Virus record (IMG/VR): IMGVR_UViG_3300042515_002448
Location: 1-64,000 of that record
Length of the DNA stretch: 64,000 bases
Strand: one strand, 5' to 3'
Source of the DNA: a virus
Part shown: one piece after another, positions 34,237 to 42,787 of the stretch
How the letters are laid out: every line of letters starts with the position of its first letter
Numbering within the stretch: position 1 is the stretch's first letter
Notes under the pieces: model-generated
The model's database searches: none
The model's input: only the letters and a program-made list of their open reading frames with translations
Told to the model about the DNA's origin: nothing
Made by a program: the position numbers and the translations under genes

Positions 34237-34557
34237 GTGAAAAAATTATACAAAGTGCATTTAGATGGGGTTGTGGCAGCAGACGACTCAGGTACTGCTG
34301 GATTAATTGTGAGTGCGGTTTGTGGAAACAAATGTACAGTGTTTTCTGTGCACGAGATAATTCGCAAAGAAGACCTGCCTGCGAATTGGTGTATCGACGC
34401 TTATCCAATTAGAAGTATCTGGAAAGATGAGACGATAGGCGACATTCTTGACGCTAGACAAATAGAAAGACAAAAAACCCTCGATAAAGTGCATGTACTA
34501 AAGAGGCAGATCGCTACTCTTCAAAAAGAAGTCGATGAACTTAGTAAAGGTATTTAA
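34237..34557 (+). CDS. Unknown protein with C-terminal coiled coil
   Basis: 106 aa with a GTG start. The first 65 residues are strand-rich (YKVHLDGVVAADDSGTAGLI). From about 72 a heptad helix (IERQKTLDKVHVLKRQIATL) suggests dimerisation. Family not recognised. Confidence 0.4.
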   Translation: MKKLYKVHLDGVVAADDSGTAGLIVSAVCGNKCTVFSVHEIIRKEDLPANWCIDAYPIRSIWKDETIGDILDARQIERQKTLDKVHVLKRQIATLQKEVDELSKGI

Positions 34558-34559
34558 AC

Positions 34560-34634
34560 ATGGCTCACAAAGAACTAATTAACATCTCAGCTAAAGAGGC
34601 TTTTCTGCGTATACTAAGCAAATGGGAGGATTGA
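34560..34634 (+). CDS. 24-aa micro-ORF
   Basis: ATG 34560 to TGA 34632-34634. It encodes AHKELINISAKEAFLRILSK and a short WED end, a single amphipathic helix. Its last codons carry GGGAGGA, which gives the next micro-ORF a strong Shine-Dalgarno sequence, so one use of this ORF could be to couple its neighbour. Very short; low confidence. Confidence 0.3.
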   Translation: MAHKELINISAKEAFLRILSKWED

Positions 34635-34635
34635 T

Positions 34636-34731
34636 ATGAAAGAGCGCCTATTATTTATCGCCACCACAATTATCTGTTCAATTACTTTTATAATATCTGT
34701 CATCCTGCTAATAGCAACCATCTTAAGATAA
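34636..34731 (+). CDS. 31-aa single-pass membrane peptide
   Basis: ATG at 34636, 8 nt after a strong Shine-Dalgarno (GGGAGG). It reads KERLLFIATTIICSITFIIS then VILLIATIL and ends in Arg, i.e. almost wholly a transmembrane helix. The clear RBS, rare in this window, supports translation. Could modulate the membrane or act as a small holin or toxin-like peptide. Confidence 0.45.
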   Translation: MKERLLFIATTIICSITFIISVILLIATILR

Positions 34732-34739
34732 TCAGTGAT

Positions 34740-35102
34740 ATGCGCACGTTGAAATTTAGAGTCTATATTCCAGAGTTTGGCCGATTTACTCATTTTCAAT
34801 TAGGCTATTTTGATTACTCTGATCGCTATTTAGATCAATATGATAATCCTGTTCAGCAAAGCACTGGACTAAAAGACTCAAGAGATACCGATATCTACGA
34901 AGGGGATCTGTTAGAGTTTGCTTATAAAGATGATGGCGTGAAGTTTGTTGGCGAAGTGCAATATAGCGAAAAGTTTGCTTGTTTTGTTGTAGTTATCGCT
35001 AATGCGTTTGAAACATTCAGTGATCTAGCAGATTACGCAGCATCTTTTAAGGTAGTCGGTAACACAACCGAGAGTAAAAAATCAAAATATGGACAAACAT
35101 AA
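34740..35102 (+). CDS. YopX-like protein
   Basis: 120 aa. 'KFRVYIPEFGRF' and the hallmark 'QSTGLKDSRDTDIYEGDLLE' (about 40-59) match the phage YopX family ('Q.TGLKDKNGKEIYEGDI'), followed by 'G.V.Y......F'. Function unknown though common in phages. The next ORF, in another frame, begins inside its last codons. Confidence 0.7.
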   Translation: MRTLKFRVYIPEFGRFTHFQLGYFDYSDRYLDQYDNPVQQSTGLKDSRDTDIYEGDLLEFAYKDDGVKFVGEVQYSEKFACFVVVIANAFETFSDLADYAASFKVVGNTTESKKSKYGQT

Positions 35103-35223
35103 ATTTGCAGAAATATTATTTATAATTACTTGCTTGGTAGTTATCACCTGCGGAGGCTTCTATCTGCAATCCAAGCTGGCTGGTTGTTCGACAGGAACGC
35201 GTTGCGAGTGCCTTAAAAAATAA
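35089..35223 (+). CDS. 44-aa membrane peptide with Cys-rich tail
   Basis: ATG at 35089, overlapping the YopX-like gene by 14 bp. After DKHKFAEI comes a hydrophobic segment LFIITCLVVITCGGFYL, then a tail with several cysteines (AGCSTGTRCECLKK). One transmembrane helix with a cysteine tail is a plausible small membrane protein. Not in any family I can name. Confidence 0.4.
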   Translation: MDKHKFAEILFIITCLVVITCGGFYLQSKLAGCSTGTRCECLKK

Positions 35224-35224
35224 T

Positions 35225-35518
35225 ATGCTGATATCTAATCAAGTTGCTGTTGAAAAATTTACAGTGGCAGCAGGATTCAATCTATATCCTGAAAAGTTCC
35301 TTGAAACGCTCACAATTCAAAGCGGAGATACACAAGTAAAATTAAGCAGGGAAGAGTGTGAGGAGCTTATAGCTGTTCTTGACGGGAAACGCCACAGAAT
35401 ATATGCCTATGAAGATTCGGAAGGTTATGAGCCGCACTCAGTAATTCTTTGCTCTGTGCTAGGAGAAACAAGAAAAACAATAACGCTGTACACATCAGAA
35501 CCAATATCCCGGTTTTAA
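35225..35518 (+). CDS. Unknown small protein
   Basis: 97 aa, starting 1 bp after the previous stop. Strand-rich, with 'VKLSREECEELIAVLDGK'. No family recognised. Confidence 0.35.
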   Translation: MLISNQVAVEKFTVAAGFNLYPEKFLETLTIQSGDTQVKLSREECEELIAVLDGKRHRIYAYEDSEGYEPHSVILCSVLGETRKTITLYTSEPISRF

Positions 35519-35546
35519 TCTAGACAAATAATTTAATTAAAAATCT

Positions 35547-36131
35547 ATGTACTACAAATACCAACAAAATAACTCAGGAGGAGACTATATCCAGAATGAA
35601 GACGTTGACGAGGTAGTAATCATTGAAGCTAGCAGCGCTGAAGAAGCAAATAGCATCGCAGAGAGTGTGGGTATATACTTTGATGGCTGCGCTACAGACA
35701 CAGATTGCGCTTGCTGTGGAGACAGGTGGTATAGGACTTATGAAGACGACGGATTGGAAGACCTTGAAGTGTTTCTGGAGAACTTCCAAGGCAAGCTTTA
35801 CATATATACGGAAAAAGGTAAAACCAAAGCGTCACTCACTCTAACATTCCACACAAAGCCAAAAAAACAAAAGCCTTTAGAGGAGGAGCATGTCTCTGAA
35901 CCTACGGTGTCTGTTGTTCCGGCATTAACACAAAGTCAGTTAGAGGCAGCTAGAGTATATAACGCACTCATAAACGCGGTATCTCTGCCCGCTATCTTTG
36001 GTAAAGAAAGTATCGCCATAGTGCTCAGTACGCTAAAGGCAGATCTAGCTCGTACGTTCGATAGAGATGAAGAAGATGAACGCAGGATAATGGAAGCTTT
36101 TGTTGAATATCTAGAAAAGCTTAAAAAATAG
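35547..36131 (+). CDS. Phage protein with 'SGG..IEA..AEEAN...YFDGC..DC.CCGDRW' N-terminus
   Basis: 194 aa. Residues 8-63 read NNSGGDYIQNEDVDEVVIIE then ASSAEEANSIAESVGIYFDG, then CATDTDCACCGDRWYR. This is a recognisable small phage family with conserved 'iGiYF.GC..G.DC.CCGDRW'. The cysteines could bind metal. The C-terminal 110 residues add a helical domain (QLEAARVYNALINAV...), so this may be a fusion of the small family with a second unit. Function unknown. Confidence 0.5.
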   Translation: MYYKYQQNNSGGDYIQNEDVDEVVIIEASSAEEANSIAESVGIYFDGCATDTDCACCGDRWYRTYEDDGLEDLEVFLENFQGKLYIYTEKGKTKASLTLTFHTKPKKQKPLEEEHVSEPTVSVVPALTQSQLEAARVYNALINAVSLPAIFGKESIAIVLSTLKADLARTFDRDEEDERRIMEAFVEYLEKLKK

Positions 36132-36173
36132 CGAAACAAAACGCTATTGCGCTTGTTGATAACATTTTTAAAA

Positions 36174-36365
36174 ATGACAAAAATTGATCAAACTAAAATA
36201 ACTCCACAGATCCAAAGAAAAATCAAGGAAGTCAATGATGAGGCCGGCTACAGAACTTATCTAGAAGTTCCAGAAATGATTCGTATTATTTGTGAGGTTG
36301 TAGAAGCAAACTACAGTATTGATCATAGGGATGAGCAAAACCAAAATAGAAACAATTATTTGTAA
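36174..36365 (+). CDS. Unknown small protein
   Basis: 63 aa from the ATG at 36174 (TTTTTAAAAATGAC). Helical, with 'IQRKIKEVNDEAGYRTYLEV'. Its last base is shared with the next ATG (TAATG), coupling it to the UV endonuclease gene. Family not recognised. Confidence 0.4.
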   Translation: MTKIDQTKITPQIQRKIKEVNDEAGYRTYLEVPEMIRIICEVVEANYSIDHRDEQNQNRNNYL

Positions 36366-37288
36366 TGATTCGTAATAGAGGTGTGTGTTGTATTGTTCTT
36401 GAACTGGAAGAAAATGATCCTCCGCTTAAGTTTAAAACAATGACTTATAAACGCTTCAGTTCTCTAGAGAGAGCGGAAGCTTTGGTTAAGCTAGGAGATG
36501 TTATACTAAATAATCTTCTTGTAACTCAAAAAGCAATCGAGTACTGCGGAGTTAGAAATCATAACTACAGGTTAAGCAGCAATATATTCCCGCTAATGAC
36601 CTATGAAAAAGCTCACATAGTGTTTGAGGAATTTCCTCAAATAGATGAGATTGTTGAAGGTTTTGATAAAATTAAAGAGACTCGAGAAACTTACAAAGTA
36701 AGACTGAGTAGTCACCCAGATCAATTCAATGTATTGGCTAGCGAGAATAGTGATGCGGTGATTAGAACAGTATCCGAGCTCGATTTTCAGGGATGGTTTA
36801 TGACGAGAATAGGCTGCCCTCTCAGTAAAGAATCTCCGATAAATATCCATGTTAATCGTAGTGCAGTCTCTGACGATCAAAGAAAAGCTGTCCGCGATCT
36901 GTTCTATAGTAATATGAGCCGCTTGTCTGAAAATGTTACGAGTCGTTTAGTTTTGGAGAATGACGACAAGCCGGCAGGTTGGACAGTAGCGCAACTGTTT
37001 GATTATTTTGATAGTCCTGAAATACCGATAACGTTTGATTATCTGCATCATAAATGTAATCCAGGTGCAGGGTATTTCGCGCAGGAAGCGCAGGCTTTTC
37101 TGCTGGCTCACGATACCTGGAGAACCAAACCGTACGTGCCGTTGTTTCATTATAGCGAAAGCATTCCTGGAAATAAAAATCCTAGAAAGCATAGCGATTA
37201 TGCAACAAAACTGCCTGACACCTACGGTCAAACGATTGACCTAGACTTTGAATTCAAGATGAAAGAGAAGTCGTTTGAGCTGTTATGA
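36365..37288 (+). CDS. UV damage endonuclease (UvdE/UvsE-like)
   Basis: 307 aa. The series 'NIFPLMTYEKAH' (about 77-88), 'YKVRLSSHPDQFNVLASEN' (about 111-129), 'INIHVNRS' (about 158-165), 'LVLENDDKPAGWT' (about 196-208), 'ITFDYLHHKCNPG' (about 221-233) and 'PLFHYSES' (about 254-261) is the UvdE/UVDE TIM-barrel metal-site set (H, E, D, HH, H). Such enzymes nick 5' of cyclobutane dimers and other lesions, starting alternative excision repair. Normal family length. It protects phage DNA against UV and suggests life in a lit or oxidising setting. Confidence 0.85.
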   Translation: MIRNRGVCCIVLELEENDPPLKFKTMTYKRFSSLERAEALVKLGDVILNNLLVTQKAIEYCGVRNHNYRLSSNIFPLMTYEKAHIVFEEFPQIDEIVEGFDKIKETRETYKVRLSSHPDQFNVLASENSDAVIRTVSELDFQGWFMTRIGCPLSKESPINIHVNRSAVSDDQRKAVRDLFYSNMSRLSENVTSRLVLENDDKPAGWTVAQLFDYFDSPEIPITFDYLHHKCNPGAGYFAQEAQAFLLAHDTWRTKPYVPLFHYSESIPGNKNPRKHSDYATKLPDTYGQTIDLDFEFKMKEKSFELL

Positions 37289-37602
37289 ATCATTTAAACT
37301 ATACTACCGTAAGGTATCATATAGCTTTTAGAACAAAGGTGCTCTCTGTTCAATACTCTGAGCTGCCAGCTACATCCACAGACTCTCGTGGACGAGAGAT
37401 TCTCTCAGAGACATTCACTCCTTGGAGGCTGTATTCAAGGCATTCAGGTGTCTTTCGTCTACGGTCAGGCGCATATCCAGATTACGCTCTGCCTGCGCTT
37501 AACGATAAAATAAAAAAATTAAGCAAACGTCATCCTAAACGAGAATACAAAATCGTAGAAGTGACTGAACTAAGAAACGTAGTAAACATTACCGAAGAAT
37601 AA
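37285..37602 (+). CDS. Unknown small protein
   Basis: 105 aa, overlapping UvdE by 4 bp (ATGA). 'SRGREILSETFTPWRLYSRH' is the most distinct stretch. Basic. No family recognised. Confidence 0.35.
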   Translation: MNHLNYTTVRYHIAFRTKVLSVQYSELPATSTDSRGREILSETFTPWRLYSRHSGVFRLRSGAYPDYALPALNDKIKKLSKRHPKREYKIVEVTELRNVVNITEE

Positions 37603-37605
37603 AGT

Positions 37606-37902
37606 ATGAGTAAATATAAACTGTATAAAATCACTGTAGAAAAAGAATTTATTGTTGCTGCTCCTGAGGAAGATTCTTTGCAGACTGTGGAAAACACCGT
37701 AAACAGCATCATGTGCATTCATGCCGACAGCATGCGTAGTGAGGCTCCTACACATGTAGTTGCAGAGGAATTACATGATCTTGGAAATCTTCCAAAAGAA
37801 TGGGACGGTAATTGTCTTCCGTATACGAATCATCATCCTGCAACCATGCCTAGGGAGTTGATCAATACATCTATCCAAGAAATATTCGATGGAACTTACT
37901 AA
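37606..37902 (+). CDS. Unknown small protein upstream of SbcC
   Basis: 98 aa. Begins KYKLYKITVEKEFIVAAPEE, a strand pair; ends with 'DGNCLPYTNHHPATMPRELI'. It overlaps the SbcC gene by 14 bp, so it is probably co-expressed with it. Family not recognised. Confidence 0.4.
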   Translation: MSKYKLYKITVEKEFIVAAPEEDSLQTVENTVNSIMCIHADSMRSEAPTHVVAEELHDLGNLPKEWDGNCLPYTNHHPATMPRELINTSIQEIFDGTY

Positions 37903-39931
37903 ACTGGTACTTAAAAATTTCCGGTCGCACCGCAGCTCGGTGTTCGAGTTTGCTTCTGGAGTGACTGGAATTGTTGGAGGTAATGGTAGCGGTAAGAGCA
38001 GTATTGTCGAAGCTATCATATTTCTTCTTACTGGCGAGGGTTACGGCAAGACAAAAGCCGACATGCTCACTGTAGGACAGACAAGCGGATATGTTATAGG
38101 TCACCTGCTGATTGACGAAAAGGAAGCAGTGCTGGAACGACATATAGACTCAGCCAAGGTAAATTTTATGTATGAAGGTAAAACATACAAAAAATCTTCC
38201 GAAGTTAATGAGATATGGGACAATCTCTTTCAGATAGATAAGAATATCGTTCAAAACGTTATTGTGTCCAACCAGGGAGAAATTGCTTTGCTGTTTAACG
38301 GTGACAACAGCACCAAAGAAAAGCTATTTCAGAAAATATTCATGGTTCCAAACACAACCAAGCTCAGGGACACTATCTGGAATGGATATATAAAGGATGC
38401 TCCTCCAGAGTATCCTGTTAAAGATCTTGTGACACTTAACAGTGACCTGCAATGTCTAGAGAAGCTGGTGGAGCTAGGGCAGGAGCAGATTGCTGAGTAC
38501 GATATCGACGATAACCTATACGACTCTTATATTGCGAGAAGAGCCTATCTAGCTAAAGTAGAAGAATCTGGAGAACTACAATCTGCACTAAGCAAGCAGC
38601 TGGAGGAAAGTCTAGAGCAGCGCAAGCTGTTGAGTGGAGCGGCGGACGCTATCAAGAGCAAGATGCAGCTCATAACCATTCAAGAGTATCGTGATTGTGT
38701 TGCCGAACAAAAGGCTGCAAAAAGCTTACATGAGGCAAGACAAAGTTGGCAGTCTAAGAAAGACGCTCTTGTAAAGCCTGCGGTAGCTGTAGATAAGGAG
38801 CAAGTTCAGGAGCTTAGGCAAAAAGAGCTGGAGCTTGAAGCTGCACTGAAGGCCAAGCGAAGCAGTGTTGTAGAATTAAATAAGAAAATTGAAGAGTATG
38901 AAAAATCAGGACTAGCTTCAGGAGTATGCCCTACATGCGGAACGAAAGTTGAAAATATAGCAGCGCTAGTGGCTCATGTAGAAAAAGAACGCGAACCTAT
39001 CATCGCAGCAGGACAGAAGCAAAAAGCAGAACTGATTTCTGTACAGCTTGAGTTAAAAGATAGAACAGCCTATCTGTCTGCTTGGGAAGCTTACGAAAAC
39101 TCTTTACAGACTATAGAAAATGCCTTGAACAGCTACTCGGACGTGTCATTCGATCAAGAGGCTTACGATTTGTGTGAGTCTGTTATTGCAAAATACTCTG
39201 CATGGGAGAGCAAGCTAAGCTTGCTAAATAATGAGATCTCCGGAATTGACGACGATACACACAAGCTGAGGATACAGCTAGCAGGATTAACCGCTTACGA
39301 CAAGGATTCTTCTCAATTCGCTGCAGAGCAACTAGACATACGCACAAAAATCGAGGAGTTTCAAAAAGCCAGAGAAGCGGTCAAAAAGCTTGAAATTGAA
39401 ATTGCTGAAAACAATAGAGAGATCAAGGTCATCAAGCAGGAGCTGAAGGACAGTAACTTAAATGCTGAGAAGAATAAAAAGCGCAATCAGTATGTCAGTA
39501 TTTTAAGGAGTGTGTATGATTTGTTTCATACAGGCAAATTCCCTAGAGCACTTATCCAGACATACAGTTCGACTGTATCAGAGTACATGAATGAAGTACT
39601 CGCCAGCTTCGACTTTCCATACACTGCAAAGGTGAATGAAACCTTCGGTATTGATGTTTTTAATGCTGAGGGCCTCCAGCTGCCTGCTATATCAGGCGGT
39701 CAGCAAGTTATGGTAGGGTTTAGCTTGCGTTTAGCATTACATAACATGTTTGTCGGAGCTTTTCCGTTTATGATTATTGACGAAGGCAGCTACGGGTTGA
39801 ATAACGAAAATGCTAAAAAATATTTCGAGATCATCAAGACCCTAGGCAAGAGCAGCAAATTTAAACAAGTCATTGTGATTGATCATCACAGCGAACTGAG
39901 TGAGTACGTCGACAACACAATCAATCTGTAA
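37889..39931 (+). CDS. SbcC/Rad50/gp46-like ATPase
   Basis: 680 aa. Walker A GGNGSGKSS lies near residues 30-38 after 'LKNFRSH'. A long coiled coil is interrupted by the zinc hook CPTCGTKVEN (about 347-356). The C-terminal half has the ABC signature region (AISGGQQVMVGFSLRLAL) and Walker B FMIIDEGSYGL (about 627-637), then a D-loop/H-loop (VIDHHSE). Shorter than bacterial SbcC (about 1000 aa) but normal for phage gp46. With SbcD it processes DNA ends during recombination-dependent replication. Confidence 0.88.
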   Translation: MELTKLVLKNFRSHRSSVFEFASGVTGIVGGNGSGKSSIVEAIIFLLTGEGYGKTKADMLTVGQTSGYVIGHLLIDEKEAVLERHIDSAKVNFMYEGKTYKKSSEVNEIWDNLFQIDKNIVQNVIVSNQGEIALLFNGDNSTKEKLFQKIFMVPNTTKLRDTIWNGYIKDAPPEYPVKDLVTLNSDLQCLEKLVELGQEQIAEYDIDDNLYDSYIARRAYLAKVEESGELQSALSKQLEESLEQRKLLSGAADAIKSKMQLITIQEYRDCVAEQKAAKSLHEARQSWQSKKDALVKPAVAVDKEQVQELRQKELELEAALKAKRSSVVELNKKIEEYEKSGLASGVCPTCGTKVENIAALVAHVEKEREPIIAAGQKQKAELISVQLELKDRTAYLSAWEAYENSLQTIENALNSYSDVSFDQEAYDLCESVIAKYSAWESKLSLLNNEISGIDDDTHKLRIQLAGLTAYDKDSSQFAAEQLDIRTKIEEFQKAREAVKKLEIEIAENNREIKVIKQELKDSNLNAEKNKKRNQYVSILRSVYDLFHTGKFPRALIQTYSSTVSEYMNEVLASFDFPYTAKVNETFGIDVFNAEGLQLPAISGGQQVMVGFSLRLALHNMFVGAFPFMIIDEGSYGLNNENAKKYFEIIKTLGKSSKFKQVIVIDHHSELSEYVDNTINL

Positions 39932-39946
39932 CAAAATACACTAACT

Positions 39947-40165
39947 ATGGGAGACGAAAATAAAAACAACGCTATCATTCCAGGTTTGTTGGCCGGAGCA
40001 GCTATATATTTTGGGCTAACAAATAACGCTGGACGTTTAGCAGATTTAGCTCAGTCTGCTATGTCCAGAGTCATCAGCGATCAAATGCCTAGAAATAGTG
40101 CAGGGCAATTGCAAGGAAACAGACACGGACGCAAAAGGAACAAAAGACAGGCTAACTTAAAATGA
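39947..40165 (+). CDS. Small protein with N-terminal hydrophobic helix
   Basis: 72 aa. 'IIPGLLAGAAIYFGLT' may span or touch the membrane; the C-terminus is strongly basic (GNRHGRKRNKRQANLK). It lies between the SbcC and helicase genes, overlapping the latter by 4 bp (ATGA). A membrane anchor with a nucleic-acid-binding tail is possible. Family not recognised. Confidence 0.4.
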   Translation: MGDENKNNAIIPGLLAGAAIYFGLTNNAGRLADLAQSAMSRVISDQMPRNSAGQLQGNRHGRKRNKRQANLK

Positions 40166-41622
40166 AAATAACAGTAACCAGGTTTGATGGAGGCATCAAG
40201 GTAAACCCTTGTCCTATTTACCTCAGTAAGTTTCTGCGGTACCATCATAGAGAGATGCGAAGCATTCAGTATCGAAGAGAATGTGTTTTTGTAGAGAAGT
40301 TGCTTTACGCCTCTGATAGCGACGGGTCAATATATACCCTACCTGGTTTCTATCACGATATTGTAGGGCTGATAAATAAAAATATGGACGTAGTGGAGCA
40401 CGAAGACCTTCGTACTCCTATGCCTGATCCGGACTGGAAGGCTGTTAAAAAAATCAAGCTTAGAGATTATCAGCAACAACCTGTTATAGACCTCCTGTTT
40501 AAGGGAGCAGAAGAGAGTGGAGTAATTAACGCCACGGGAGGTTTTGGCAAGACTCATATCCAGGCAGTGACTTACGCTGCCTGGAACAAACTTAACACCA
40601 TTCTTGCTATTCCTCTCAAGCAGGTTGTGCTTCAGACATACCAAAAGTTTAAGGAGTTTTTTCCAGAAAAACACATAGGTATTGTCGGAGACGGTAAAAA
40701 TGATATCAGTTCCGACATAACGATTACCACGTTTCGTTCTCTCCAAAACTGTGCTCTTGAGAAATGCCAGCTCCTGCTTGTTGATGAGATGCAATCAGCC
40801 GGACAAGACACATTCCAGAATGCGCTGAAGACACTGAAACCTGTCAGGATGTTTGGGTTCAGTGCCACTACAGAAGGTATTTTTAATAATACCGACAAAC
40901 TACTCAAAGGACTGTTCGGAGAAGATTTGATTTATTTTCCATACGAGGACGCTGAAGGTGCAGGGGCCGTTGTTCCTGGCATGGTATATATGGTCAGAAT
41001 GCCTGAAAACTTGTTTATTGAAAATTACAACAGCTTTGAGAGCAAACTAAAGTATGGGATCAAGACATGCAACAAGAGGAATGAGATTATAGGAAAGGTA
41101 GCTTCTCTCGTTCCTTCCTCTTGGCAGACGATCATATTCATAGATCATGTCAAAGATCATCTTATCCCCATGTACAAATACATGCCAAACGATACAAAGT
41201 ATCTGCATAGAGAATCTAGCAAGAAAAATGTTGGATCTTTTGCGTTGAGCTCATCACAGCAAAACAAAACAATTCAAGAGTTTAGTAATAATGAGTTTCA
41301 GATACTTATAGCCAGCGACGCTTTCCGTGCAGGTGTAGATATTCCTAACTGTCGAGTAGTTATTCAGGCTTCTGGAGGTAGCAGTAAAGTTGAAGTGCTG
41401 CAAGAGGCATATAGAGGTAGTCGGATACTCACAAAAGAACAGAGAGAAAAGTTTAATCTCCCTGAAAAAACGCACTTTGTGCTTGTCGACTTTATGGACA
41501 ACCATGACCCTACACTGGAAGGTATGGCTAAAAAGCGTATGAAGTACTACGAGGAACAAGGATGGACAGTGAACGTCGTGGATAGTCCTGAACAAATAGA
41601 TTGGCAAAAATACACAAAGTAA
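40162..41622 (+). CDS. UvsW-like SF2 helicase
   Basis: 486 aa. Motif Q/I region: LRDYQQQPVIDLLFKGA (about 98-114), then NATGGFGKTH (about 122-131, Walker A). Motif II is LLVDEMQSAG (about 205-214), with DEMQ replacing DEAH. Motif III is FGFSATTE. Motifs V and VI lie at 'LIASDAFRAGVDIPNCRVVIQ' to 'EAYRGSRI'. The fit is to T4 UvsW-like or related SF2 ATPases that unwind branched DNA and help change from origin- to recombination-dependent replication. It belongs to the replisome operon. Confidence 0.75.
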   Translation: MKITVTRFDGGIKVNPCPIYLSKFLRYHHREMRSIQYRRECVFVEKLLYASDSDGSIYTLPGFYHDIVGLINKNMDVVEHEDLRTPMPDPDWKAVKKIKLRDYQQQPVIDLLFKGAEESGVINATGGFGKTHIQAVTYAAWNKLNTILAIPLKQVVLQTYQKFKEFFPEKHIGIVGDGKNDISSDITITTFRSLQNCALEKCQLLLVDEMQSAGQDTFQNALKTLKPVRMFGFSATTEGIFNNTDKLLKGLFGEDLIYFPYEDAEGAGAVVPGMVYMVRMPENLFIENYNSFESKLKYGIKTCNKRNEIIGKVASLVPSSWQTIIFIDHVKDHLIPMYKYMPNDTKYLHRESSKKNVGSFALSSSQQNKTIQEFSNNEFQILIASDAFRAGVDIPNCRVVIQASGGSSKVEVLQEAYRGSRILTKEQREKFNLPEKTHFVLVDFMDNHDPTLEGMAKKRMKYYEEQGWTVNVVDSPEQIDWQKYTK

Positions 41623-41901
41623 ATGCGTAACGAACAAACAAAACGACAAAAAGAAGAGTTTGCACGTAATCTAGAGTACGTGGAGAGCACCTTGGCAGAT
41701 TTGCGAGAATACTGGCTTGCAAGACCTCATTTACGCCTAGGTCAGATTGTCAGTAACTCTTGGCGAATCCATCCAGACTACAAACGTAATCCAGAGCCTG
41801 AAATCAATGATATCTATTATCTTACTGACGGAAAGTTCCGGGAAGGTTTACTAGAGTTAATTGAAAATGAATCAAAAGATTCTAGAACTGTTAAAGAATA
41901 A
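41623..41901 (+). CDS. Unknown small protein of the replication operon
   Basis: 92 aa, starting on the base after the helicase stop. Basic N-terminus (RNEQTKRQKEEFARN), then a helix and 'LGQIVSNSWRIHPDYKRNPEP'. That middle part resembles small phage proteins with 'R#.QI#.N'. It overlaps the primase gene by 35 bp. Function unknown. Confidence 0.4.
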   Translation: MRNEQTKRQKEEFARNLEYVESTLADLREYWLARPHLRLGQIVSNSWRIHPDYKRNPEPEINDIYYLTDGKFREGLLELIENESKDSRTVKE

Positions 41902-42787
41902 GTTTGGTAAGGTCAAGCCAGTGTCGGGAGGGAGTTTTCGTATTCCCTGCCCGACCTGCGACCCTACACACAGCAAGAAGATGAAAAGGTACGTCAGTCC
42001 AGGATGGGACATCAGTCGATGCTTTATCTGCGAACAGACGCTACCGATTAAAGAGCTGCTAGGAGACAATGTAGAGTTCGAGAGAGCTGTTGGAGATGTG
42101 TATGAGGTTGAGTATCCTCATGCGACAATTGTTCCATACTCTAAGGCAGATTTACTTCAGGATTTGACTCCTCCAAATCACCCTGCACTAGACTTTTTAA
42201 GTAAAGATCATCTGCATAACCTAAGCTATTATGACTCTCTAGGTGTTCGTTACATACCTGAAGGAGGAGGAATTAACATACAGTTTGATAGTGGATTTAC
42301 TGTAAACACTAGCGGAAGCTTGTTTTTCCCTATTTTCTCCAAAGACTCGTCGTATGCTGGATGGCAGGTTAGGTTTATACCTGGAACCTGGAACGGAGAC
42401 CGATTCCAGTTCATGCGATATATGCACCTGTTTCCGAAGGGCGATCATCTGTTCAACTATCACGGAGCCAAGCAGCACGAGTCTGTGGTAGTTGTCGAGG
42501 GAGTCAAAAAAGCCTTGAAGCTTGCTAATAGTGTGGCTACCTTGGGTAAAGGTATATCTGAAAAGCAAAAGCAGCTTATTCAGGAATGGAAACATATAAC
42601 TCTAATCCTTGACGGCGAAGATGATACACAAACACTTGCCAGAGAGATTCAACGAGAGTTCGTTATCAACGGCAGGCGGTGTCTGAACATCGACCTTAGA
42701 GATTACGGGTTTGAGTCCCCTGACGATACTACTAGTGAGCAGCTATTCAGTATAATTAAACAAGAACATGAGAAATCCTTAAGATGA
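41867..42787 (+). CDS. DnaG-type primase (zinc-binding and Toprim domains)
   Basis: 306 aa, ATG at 41867 (TTGAAAATG). Zinc motif: CPTC (about 27-30) and CFIC (about 51-54). Toprim motifs: VVVVEGVKKAL (about 207-217) and LILDGEDD (about 246-253). Between them is 'GSLFFPIFSKDSSYAGWQVR', the RNA-polymerase-like 'a..i.fpi.d..g...g..gR' region. Shorter than cellular DnaG; no C-terminal helicase-binding domain seen. It primes lagging-strand synthesis with the DnaB-type helicase encoded 0.6 kb downstream. Confidence 0.82.
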   Translation: MNQKILELLKNKFGKVKPVSGGSFRIPCPTCDPTHSKKMKRYVSPGWDISRCFICEQTLPIKELLGDNVEFERAVGDVYEVEYPHATIVPYSKADLLQDLTPPNHPALDFLSKDHLHNLSYYDSLGVRYIPEGGGINIQFDSGFTVNTSGSLFFPIFSKDSSYAGWQVRFIPGTWNGDRFQFMRYMHLFPKGDHLFNYHGAKQHESVVVVEGVKKALKLANSVATLGKGISEKQKQLIQEWKHITLILDGEDDTQTLAREIQREFVINGRRCLNIDLRDYGFESPDDTTSEQLFSIIKQEHEKSLR

